Of a stretch of 48,701 bases of DNA, positions 9,473-16,084 are shown one piece after another. The notes under the pieces were generated by a model. It did no database searches. It was not told where the DNA came from and saw only the letters and a list, made by a program, of their open reading frames with translations. How positions within the stretch are numbered: the first letter of the stretch is position 1; the number at the start of each line of letters is the position of its first letter. A program made the translations under genes and the position numbers. Where the stretch lies: NCBI GenBank assembly GCA_021462625.1, contig JAJNAU010000009.1, positions 1-48,701 on the forward strand. Direction: 5' to 3'. The DNA comes from Shewanella sp. GTDB taxonomy: Bacteria; Pseudomonadota; Gammaproteobacteria; Enterobacterales; Shewanellaceae.

Positions 9473-10770
9473 GCCACCCTCCTGCAATCTTTGCTAACCG
9501 GACCATCGTGCGTATCATCCAGACTGATACCAAATTTACGGCAGACGGCCAGTGCACTTTTAACGCCATCTTCATGAAAACCGTTGTGCCAGTAGGCACC
9601 GGCATAGTAAGTATGCTGCTGGCCACAAATCTCTTCCTTGCGGCGCTGGGCGCGGTTGCTGGCGTGATTAAACACAGGATGGGCATAGGTGAACCGACGC
9701 AGAATTTTCTCCGGCGCGATGGCCTGGGTCTGATTCAGGGTGACGCAGAACGTCGGGGCATCTGGCGGCAGGCGCTGCAGAATATTCATGTTGTAAGTGA
9801 CACTGGCCGGACGGCTGCGGTCGCCATCAAGGCGATAGTTCCAGCTGGCCCATGCAGCCTGACGCCGTGGCAACAAAGAGGTATCGGTATGCAGCACCAC
9901 ATCATTATCCTGATAGCGCAGATCGCCTAGGATCTGCTGCTCCTGTGGGCTGGGGTCGGCGAGCATCGCCAGCGCCTGATCGCTGTGACAGGCAAGCACA
10001 ACTTCATCGAAGCACTCCTCACCGTACTGGTTGGTGGCAATCACAACCCCCTCAGCTATCCGCTTAATACGCTGCACCGGGGTCGACAACCGAATACGCT
10101 CGGCAAAAGGTGCCGTTAACCCGGGGACATAACTGCGCGAGCCCCCCGTCAGCACATACCATTGCGGCCTGTCAGTGACATTCAGCAACCCGTGATTGTG
10201 GAAAAATTTGATAAAAAACTGTAGTGAGAACGCCCGCATATCTTCTATGCTGGACGACCAGATTGCCGCCCCCATAGGAAGGATGTAATGGCTGGCAAAA
10301 AAATCCGAAAAACCTTCACTGTCGAGAAAGTCCCCCAGATTGCCCACCGGAAACTCACCCGAAGCATAAATCGTTTTACAGCACCGGTTAAAGCGCACTA
10401 TTTCTGCCAGAAAACGCCAGAACCGGGGATTAAGCCAATTACGCTTCTGGGCAAACAGGCTGGTAAAGGTATGGCCATTGTATTCCAGCCCGGTCTGCGC
10501 ATTGTGGACGCTGAAACTCATTTGGGTCGGCATTGGCTGAATATCCAGCCCGGCCAGCAGTTGTTGAAAGTTAGGGTAAGTGCGATCGTTAAACACAATA
10601 AAGCCGGTATCAATGGCCCACTGTCTGCCGTCTACTTCCACATCGACTGTCGCTGTGTGTCCACCAATATAGTCATTGGCTTCAAATACTGTCACTTCAT
10701 GGGTTCTGCTGAGCAGATGAGCACAGGTCAAACCGGCAATACCACTGCCAACCACGGCGATTTTTTTCAT
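9469..10770 (-). CDS. FAD-dependent amine-oxidase-like oxidoreductase of the Cfa/DUF1365 cluster
   Basis: The 433-residue protein opens with a dinucleotide-binding motif, VVGSGIAGL, with glycines at 8, 10 and 13. Further FAD contacts follow in the segment ANDYIGGHTATV. The C-terminal part contains YYAGAYWHNGFHEDGV, a signature of this NAD/FAD-binding family found beside Cfa homologues. In Rhodobacter a related protein in the singlet-oxygen regulon has been tied to furan fatty acid synthesis; by homology of context this one may desaturate or oxidise a methylated acyl chain. Its ATG overlaps the SDR stop (ATGA). The substrate is inferred, not seen. Confidence 0.88.
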   Translation of the reverse strand: MKKIAVVGSGIAGLTCAHLLSRTHEVTVFEANDYIGGHTATVDVEVDGRQWAIDTGFIVFNDRTYPNFQQLLAGLDIQPMPTQMSFSVHNAQTGLEYNGHTFTSLFAQKRNWLNPRFWRFLAEIVRFNRCCKTIYASGEFPVGNLGDFLDSEGFSDFFASHYILPMGAAIWSSSIEDMRAFSLQFFIKFFHNHGLLNVTDRPQWYVLTGGSRSYVPGLTAPFAERIRLSTPVQRIKRIAEGVVIATNQYGEECFDEVVLACHSDQALAMLADPSPQEQQILGDLRYQDNDVVLHTDTSLLPRRQAAWASWNYRLDGDRSRPASVTYNMNILQRLPPDAPTFCVTLNQTQAIAPEKILRRFTYAHPVFNHASNRAQRRKEEICGQQHTYYAGAYWHNGFHEDGVKSALAVCRKFGISLDDTHDGPVSKDCRRVA

Positions 10771-11591
10771 GGTGTCACATCCTTATCCTGAGAAGCCTGG
10801 GGGGCTGATACAGCCTGTCTGGCGCTCAGTCTGACCATCAATGCCTGCCACCAAGCTGCGGGCAAGCAGCCCAGCAACTTAAGCAGCAGCGTAAATTTTT
10901 TGGGGAAGTGAATTTCCCGGTATCCCCGAGCCAGCCCTTGCCTTATCTGCCGCGATGCCCAGACGACATCCACGCTCATGGGCATGGGAAAGTCATTACG
11001 GGCGGTCAAAGGTGTACGCACAAATCCCGGGCATATCAGGGTCACGCCTGTGCCACGGCTCTGTGGGTGGCTTGCCAGGCTGATGGCCAACGTCTTTGCC
11101 AGATAATTAAGTGCCGCCTTGGAGGCTCCGTAGGCTTCAGCTCTGGGCAGGGGTAAATAGGTGGCGCTGGAGCTCATCAACGCCAACCGGCCATGGGGTG
11201 ACAGCAAGGGCAGGAAGCTATTGAGGCAATAACCCACTGACAGCAGATTGGTGGAAATTATCCGCTCGAATAATCGGTCGTCGAAATACAATGGGTCGTC
11301 TATATACTCACAGTCTCCGGCATTGAGGATCAACAGATCCAACTTCTGCCCCTGCAGCAGTTGCGTCAATCGGCGGGCTGCACTTTGCACGCCTTCGCGC
11401 ACTGTTACATCAAAAACCAGTGGAATACTGCCGGCCAGCGGCACCAGTCGCTGGTGACTGCGGCCGCAGGCAAACACCTGCCAACCCTGGGAAAGATAGT
11501 CGCTTGCCAGTTGCGCACCAATACCCGAGCTGGCTCCGGTAATCAGCACCCGACCTGTTGGCGATGACCCGCTCTTTGCTGCAAAACTCAT
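10767..11591 (-). CDS. Short-chain dehydrogenase/reductase
   Basis: This is a 274-residue classical SDR with a Rossmann fold. The cofactor motif TGASSGIG is at 18-25 and the structural NAG at 90-92. The active-site Tyr 154 and Lys 158 (YGASK) are present, with the catalytic Ser in the 140-143 serine cluster. A basic C-terminal tail with a hydrophobic segment (LLKLLGCLPAAWWQALM) suggests membrane association. Both ends overlap neighbouring genes by ATGA junctions. An SDR in this position is common in photolyase/Cfa operons; its substrate is unknown. Confidence 0.9.
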   Translation of the reverse strand: MSFAAKSGSSPTGRVLITGASSGIGAQLASDYLSQGWQVFACGRSHQRLVPLAGSIPLVFDVTVREGVQSAARRLTQLLQGQKLDLLILNAGDCEYIDDPLYFDDRLFERIISTNLLSVGYCLNSFLPLLSPHGRLALMSSSATYLPLPRAEAYGASKAALNYLAKTLAISLASHPQSRGTGVTLICPGFVRTPLTARNDFPMPMSVDVVWASRQIRQGLARGYREIHFPKKFTLLLKLLGCLPAAWWQALMVRLSARQAVSAPQASQDKDVTP

Positions 11592-12058
11592 ATCGCCACC
11601 CTGTTTTTCAACAGCCGAATAGTGCCCCCCAGCAACGGCAAGTGCTCATACAACATGGCACCGGCATCAAAATAGTCCCGGTGGCGGGTGATCAGATCAT
11701 CACAGGTCAGCAGGCTGACACCATCAAGCTGCAGGAACTGACCACCCCTGAGCTTTCTGTGGGCATAATGCATAGTCCATTCAATGCAGGCCTCTTTGTC
11801 GCTGCCTATCACCCGGTGAATATCAAACTTAATGGCCAGTAGATTCTCATACATGGCGGCAAAATAACGCTTAAGCGCATCGCGCCCCTCAACCCGGTGC
11901 AGCGGATCGGTAAAAATCACTGTGGGGTGATAAAGCCTGTCGAGCAGGTGCAAATTGTCGCGGTTAAGATTGCCGTACAGCTCAATAAATGCGCTGACCA
12001 CAGCTTGGCTTTCCTGCTGCTGTGATCCGGCTGATTGACTAGTCCCTGATTGAATCAT
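11588..12058 (-). CDS. SnoaL/NTF2-like small protein
   Basis: The 156-residue protein has the cone-shaped SnoaL/NTF2-like pattern. It starts with a helix (VVSAFIELYGNLNRDNL), followed by LYHPTVIFTDPLHRVEGRDALKRYF and later strands such as CIEWTMHYAHRKLRGG. Members bind small hydrophobic ligands or act as isomerases or hydrolases, so a polar catalytic pair would have to be checked in a model. The gene overlaps the photolyase stop and the SDR start by ATGA junctions. It is likely an accessory enzyme or ligand carrier in the operon. Confidence 0.85.
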   Translation of the reverse strand: MIQSGTSQSAGSQQQESQAVVSAFIELYGNLNRDNLHLLDRLYHPTVIFTDPLHRVEGRDALKRYFAAMYENLLAIKFDIHRVIGSDKEACIEWTMHYAHRKLRGGQFLQLDGVSLLTCDDLITRHRDYFDAGAMLYEHLPLLGGTIRLLKNRVAI

Positions 12059-13539
12059 ATTGCTCTCCTGCCTGGCGTAACCTTGGCTGTCGATGACGCC
12101 CGTTTCATCACACCCAGTGCCGCCAATGCCCTTTCCCGCGCCCGGCGGTGTTCAACCACAGGCGTAGGGTAATTCTGGTTGACTGCGAATAAATCGGCGC
12201 TATGAATCTCAGCCCGGTGCAGCGCAGGCGTTGCCACCTGCGCCAGTTGTGGCAGCAATTTACGGATGAATTTGCCTTCAGGATCAAACTTCTCGCTCTG
12301 ACTGATGGGATTAAAAACGCGGAAATAGGGCTGCGCATCACAGCCGGTGCCGGCAGACCATTGCCAGCCACCATTGTTGGCCGCCAGATCGCCATCGATA
12401 AGATGACGCCGGAAATATCGCTCTCCCCAACGCCAGTCAATCAACAGGTGTTTGGTCAGAAAACTAGCCACAATCATGCGCAGGCGGTTGTGCATCCAAC
12501 CGGTTTGATTCAGTTGCCTCATGGCCGCATCGACAATGGGATAACCGGTCGCCCCCTCACACCAGCGGCGAAACTCCTCCGGATCATTACGCCATTGGAT
12601 GGCATCTGCCAGTGAATTAAAGTTTTTTCCTTTACACAAAGTCGGAAAGGCCACCAGCAGATGGCGATAGAAGTCGCGCCAGCATAGCTCTGTCAGCCAG
12701 ATATAAGCACCGCGACTGCTCAGTCCACCACCTTCCATCAAGGCTTCGGGAAAGCGCATTAGCACAGCCGCAAGACACTGACAAGGACTCAGCACCCCAA
12801 TGGCCAAATAAGGTGACAACGCCGATGTGCCATCCGTTGCAGGGAAATCCCGCTGCTCGTGGTAATCCACCAGTGCTGAGTCGACAAACCCCATCAATAT
12901 ACGCCGGGCATGACATTCTCCTGCCTGCCATAAAGTGCTGCTTTGGGTAGCACAGTTGAAATGGATCGGCGCCGGATCCGGTAACCTTGCCCCTACAGGC
13001 TCAGGCACGGGCAATGGTGAGGTGGGTAATGCCAGCAGATGACGGCGCCAGACTTTGGCAAAGGGCGTAAAAACTCTGAACATTTGTCCCGACCGATTCA
13101 GCACTAAGCCCGGTGGCACCAGACAATGTCCCTCAAACAGCTCAAATCCCACGCCATCACGCTGCAGCACAGCAGCAACGTCCGCATCTCTTTCTACCTC
13201 GTTGATTTCAGGCTCTGCATGGGCAAATATGGCGCCAATTTGTTGCTCCCGGCAGAAGCTGGCGATCGCCTCTGGGATGGCGGCATAATTCCCCAAATGC
13301 AGTACCTGCAGCGGAATACCCAACACCGCCAGTGAGCGAGCCAACAGGTTTACATGGCGCTCGATAAAATCCAGCTGGACAGCGGCCATATCATGTTGCT
13401 CCCACTGCGCCGGCGTCACACAAAAAAGCGCCTGCACCCGTCCGCCCTGTGACCTGGCAGCCTCCACTGCCGCACACAGTGCCGCGTTATCCGCCAGGCG
13501 TAAATCCATGCGAAACCACATCAGGGTATTGGCTTTCAT
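12055..13539 (-). CDS. phrB: Deoxyribodipyrimidine photolyase (class I CPD photolyase)
   Basis: This 494-residue flavoenzyme uses blue light to split cyclobutane pyrimidine dimers in DNA. It has an N-terminal antenna-binding α/β domain (LMWFRMDLRLADNAAL at the start) and a C-terminal FAD domain. The FAD domain includes TGYPIVDAAMRQLNQTGWMHN and the region with DGDLAANNGGWQWSAGTG, in which the Trp residues and Asn contact flavin. ATG 13539 is chosen because it overlaps the MerR stop as TAATG and has AGGAG 8 bases upstream; an upstream extension of 34 codons is not photolyase-like. Placement in one operon with a MerR regulator suggests light or stress control. Confidence 0.95.
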   Translation of the reverse strand: MKANTLMWFRMDLRLADNAALCAAVEAARSQGGRVQALFCVTPAQWEQHDMAAVQLDFIERHVNLLARSLAVLGIPLQVLHLGNYAAIPEAIASFCREQQIGAIFAHAEPEINEVERDADVAAVLQRDGVGFELFEGHCLVPPGLVLNRSGQMFRVFTPFAKVWRRHLLALPTSPLPVPEPVGARLPDPAPIHFNCATQSSTLWQAGECHARRILMGFVDSALVDYHEQRDFPATDGTSALSPYLAIGVLSPCQCLAAVLMRFPEALMEGGGLSSRGAYIWLTELCWRDFYRHLLVAFPTLCKGKNFNSLADAIQWRNDPEEFRRWCEGATGYPIVDAAMRQLNQTGWMHNRLRMIVASFLTKHLLIDWRWGERYFRRHLIDGDLAANNGGWQWSAGTGCDAQPYFRVFNPISQSEKFDPEGKFIRKLLPQLAQVATPALHRAEIHSADLFAVNQNYPTPVVEHRRARERALAALGVMKRASSTAKVTPGRRAI

Positions 13540-14393
13540 TAATTGTCTCCTGTCCAAATCCGCGCCGCCATCAACTCGCCACTGCTTACGATCTGCCATC
13601 CGGACAGGTGGGTATAAAGGGAGGCAAACTGGCCATAACACACAAAGGGTAACTTCATCGCGTCAGCGGTCTGATACAACACCTGCTGCTGCGCTGTGGT
13701 CATCGAGGCCGGTGCCGCCAGTACCAAATAATCCAGCGCCATTCGCTCGGCCACCAAAGGTAATTGCTCCGCAGCGGACAACGACAGCAACCACCAACTG
13801 ATGTTCTGTAGCGCCAGTTCAAATCCAGCCAATATGGCCGGCTCGTAGTCTTTACAGGGTGTCAGCAGTACCACGCGACTATTCACTGTTCCCCGTCTGA
13901 CCATCTGCATCGCCGCAAGCCGCTGCCAAAGCAGTCCCCTCAACCACTGCGTCAACAGCTCCCCGTCCTGCCGCTCACTGAGCACAGGCTCTGTCTGCTC
14001 CAGCCAGGGCACAAGCAAATGCCGCAAAAGAACCTTGGACGGATACAGGGCCGAGATTTCGTCCAATGCGCTGTGCAGCTGTGTGCCATTGAGTTCAAAC
14101 ACGGCGGTATTCAGTCTTTGGATGTGGCTTTGCCACTCATCTTGCTGCGACACTTTCATTGGCACATCCCCACTCAACAAAGGCTTGACTTTACTGATAG
14201 CCACTCCCTTGGCCAGCCATCCAAGAATCGCCTCTATGCGCTGCACATCGGCATCGGAGTATAGCCGATGGCCCTTGGGGGTTCGCTTCGGGGTAAGTAA
14301 CCCAAAGCGCCGCTGCCAGGCCCGCAGAGTCACGGGGTTCACCCCGGTCATTCGGGCAACATCTCCTATGGTGAATTTGCTCTCAGTATCCAT
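13539..14393 (-). CDS. MerR-family regulator with a degenerate cobalamin-binding-like C-terminal domain (LitR/CarH-like)
   Basis: The 284-residue protein has an N-terminal MerR helix-turn-helix (residues 7-75), with TIGDVARMTGVNPVTLRAWQ and the wing motif RTPKGHRLYS. The C-terminal part follows the helical-bundle plus Rossmann layout of LitR/CarH light sensors. The cobalamin lower-ligand motif (E-x-H-x-x-G in the family) reads KDYEPAILAG here, so the His is absent and B12 binding is doubtful. It overlaps the DUF523/DUF1722 stop by 11 bases and is coupled to phrB. It probably controls this operon, possibly through the TGTACA boxes at 15367-15406. Confidence 0.85.
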   Translation of the reverse strand: MDTESKFTIGDVARMTGVNPVTLRAWQRRFGLLTPKRTPKGHRLYSDADVQRIEAILGWLAKGVAISKVKPLLSGDVPMKVSQQDEWQSHIQRLNTAVFELNGTQLHSALDEISALYPSKVLLRHLLVPWLEQTEPVLSERQDGELLTQWLRGLLWQRLAAMQMVRRGTVNSRVVLLTPCKDYEPAILAGFELALQNISWWLLSLSAAEQLPLVAERMALDYLVLAAPASMTTAQQQVLYQTADAMKLPFVCYGQFASLYTHLSGWQIVSSGELMAARIWTGDN

Positions 14394-15339
14394 ATCTGAG
14401 CTTCAGTTCCTGTGGGTGAGGTTTGAGGTATACCTGATCCTGAATATAGGGATTGGGATACTCACGCAGATAGTGATTGATCAGAGTGATAGGGACCAGC
14501 AGGGGCTGTAGACCTTCGCGGTACTCAAGGATGGCATCGGTCAGTTCGGCCTTCTGAGACTTGGACAGCATCTTTTTGAAGTAGCCCTGAATATGTTGCA
14601 GAGTGCTGGTATGGTTGCGACGGGTCGCATGATGTTTCAGTGTCGCCATAAACAAAGAGAAGTAGGCCTGAGCCTGCTGATTGATATCATTTCCCGGATT
14701 GGCAATCATGGGGCCAAGTAAACGGTAATTCTGGGGATGATGAGCCATCAACAGGTACTTGTATCGGGAATGAAACTGCACCAGTTTGTGTCTGGTTAGC
14801 CCTCCGGCCTTGAGGGTTTGCCAGTCATGATAGGCATATACCCGGGTAAAAAAATTTTCCCTAAGCACCATATCATGCAGCCTGCCTGTTTCCTCCACCG
14901 GCAACTCGGGGTACTGAGTCATCAAGGCTCTGGCGAACACGCCAACGCCGGTTTTGCCCGCGTTGTTGCTGCCCGGTGCATACTCAAGTACCCGTTCCAT
15001 ACCACAGGTTGGCGACTTGGCGCAGAGCAAGTATCCACCAAGGTGTGCCAGTTGTGGCAAGGTATCCTGACAATAGGCCATCATGGGCTCAGTCACATCC
15101 AGGCTGCCATCAGCACTCTGAAGCAGAATCTGGTCACCAACACGAACCTGCCTGATACTCTTTCTGGGCGCCCCAAGACCAACGGCCATCTCTGGGCAGA
15201 TGGGCTCAAACTCGAAAAAATGCTGCAGCTCGTCCGTGCAATAAACAGAACGTTTATGGCCGCCGTCAAAGCGGACATTTTGTCCCAGCAGGCAAGCACT
15301 TATTCCTATTTTGATGGTATCGGGATCAAAGCCTGTCAT
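14383..15339 (-). CDS. DUF523 plus DUF1722 protein (YbgA-type)
   Basis: The 318-residue protein has an N-terminal DUF523 region (IGISACLLGQNVRFDGGHKR, then CPEMAVGLGAPRKSIRQV and a CAKSPTCG segment with conserved Cys). Its C-terminal DUF1722 region contains FHSRYKYLLMAHHPQNYRLLG. The fused form is common next to phrB, where it has been suggested to take part in light-dependent DNA repair or thiolation chemistry, but its function is unproven. Of two nearby ATGs, the second (15339) is preferred because GGGAG lies 6 bases before it, while the first directly abuts that site. It is the first gene of the eleven-gene operon. Confidence 0.88.
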   Translation of the reverse strand: MTGFDPDTIKIGISACLLGQNVRFDGGHKRSVYCTDELQHFFEFEPICPEMAVGLGAPRKSIRQVRVGDQILLQSADGSLDVTEPMMAYCQDTLPQLAHLGGYLLCAKSPTCGMERVLEYAPGSNNAGKTGVGVFARALMTQYPELPVEETGRLHDMVLRENFFTRVYAYHDWQTLKAGGLTRHKLVQFHSRYKYLLMAHHPQNYRLLGPMIANPGNDINQQAQAYFSLFMATLKHHATRRNHTSTLQHIQGYFKKMLSKSQKAELTDAILEYREGLQPLLVPITLINHYLREYPNPYIQDQVYLKPHPQELKLRYGY

Positions 15340-15366
15340 ATACATCTCCCTTGCTTAATGACTCTC

Positions 15367-15406
15367 TGTACGAGCTTAACCTGTACAGAGATCACAATTA
15401 TGTACA
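15367..15406 (-). promoter_or_regulatory. Candidate operator and promoter region of the photolyase/lipid operon
   Basis: Three TGTAC(A/G) hexamers start at 15367, 15382 and 15401, within 70 bases of the operon start. The last two are perfect TGTACA copies 13 bases apart, like the paired boxes bound by LitR-type MerR regulators. Overlapping them on the minus strand are TGATCT (15394-15389) and CGTACA (15372-15367), separated by 16 bases. This resembles an ECF (RpoE/ChrR type) promoter for singlet-oxygen genes. Which regulator acts here cannot be decided from sequence. Confidence 0.5.
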
Positions 15407-15630
15407 AGTTTTTGGGATCAGGTTCAAACAATGTCAGAGTAATCCTCCTATCGGCTTACTCAGCGCGATTGGCGATAGGAATTTTGCTGGAGCAGGCTAG
15501 GCGGTTTGGGCAACAAGCTTCAGTGCAGTAATTGAATCAACCGCCTTTCAGTCGACCATAAGCCAATCAGAAGTTATCAGCCGTACCAGATCCAGTGTGA
15601 AGATAAAACACTGCGGACTCACTCTGTTTA

Positions 15631-15775
15631 CCTAAGATCTGTTGACCTTTGGTGATTACTTTTGCAGCAGTTTGTGGGCTCTTTATCCAAGACAGAGGCT
15701 TCGATGTGTAGCTAGCCTACATGAGAAACCGATAACGCAGGAGAAAGGGGGCCACAAACGCTGCCCATAGGGCAA
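15631..15775 (+). repeat. Diverged relative of the CTAGGGTCTG-type MITE
   Basis: The left end CTAAGATCTGTTGACCTTT (15632-15650) matches the terminus of the 37588-37856 element at 16 of 19 positions. Matching blocks follow in the same order: TTTTGCAGCA, GATGTGTAG, CTACAT, AACGCAG, GAGAAAG and CAAACGCTGC. Similarity fades after about 15775 and no right terminus is seen, so this is an older, truncated copy. Confidence 0.65.
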
Positions 15776-15897
15776 AACAAAATTTGACTATAAAAGGCCG
15801 GCAGACTCTAAGTCATACCCCCTCATTTCGGCCGATACACCCCAAAAAAAGACACAGCTAATGCCATGTCAGATCCCAACACACAGAGGTCTTTAAG

Positions 15898-16038
15898 GAA
15901 GGTGCGAAGTCCTGCGTATGCTCTGGCTGATGAAACAGCAGAAGTTCAAGACATTCAGCTGAAGCCATGCCGGGGAGGATCTGGGCGACCCCGTCAACCT
16001 TGAATAAGAAAGCACGCACGTGACTTATTCGCACCTTC
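15898..16038. repeat. 141-bp inverted-repeat element (GAAGGTGCGAA family)
   Basis: The ends GAAGGTGCGAA (15898-15908) and TTCGCACCTTC (16028-16038) are perfect 11-bp inverted repeats. Adjoining sequence is also roughly inverted (CCTGCGTATGCTCT against AGAAAGCACGCACG). The interior has no gene. Related sequence occurs at about 27477-27550, 38031-38120 and 39360-39386. It behaves like a small non-autonomous element or REP-like repeat, ending 4 bases from the gcvP terminator. Confidence 0.7.
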
Positions 16039-16041
16039 AAT

Positions 16042-16066
16042 AGAAAAGGCGCCCGCAGGCGCCTTG
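16042..16066 (-). terminator. Rho-independent terminator of the gcv operon
   Basis: GGCGCC (16048-16053) and GGCGCC (16058-16063) form a GC-rich hairpin with a 4-base loop, followed on the minus strand by TTTTC. It lies 20-40 bases after the gcvP stop. Confidence 0.85.
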
Positions 16067-16084
16067 TTCAACAGAACGACAAAA

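Larger units (their letters stand above)
15340..16084. other. Intergenic stretch between the photolyase operon and gcvP
   Basis: No convincing gene is present in this 745-base interval. It holds the operator region at 15367-15406, a diverged MITE relative (about 15631-15775), a 141-bp inverted-repeat element (15898-16038) and the gcvP terminator (16042-16066). The short frames across it lie inside the repeats and lack ribosome sites. Confidence 0.7.

Noticed and set aside
15858..16040. 60-codon minus-strand open frame
   Set aside because: It lies almost wholly within the 141-bp inverted-repeat element and lacks a ribosome site.
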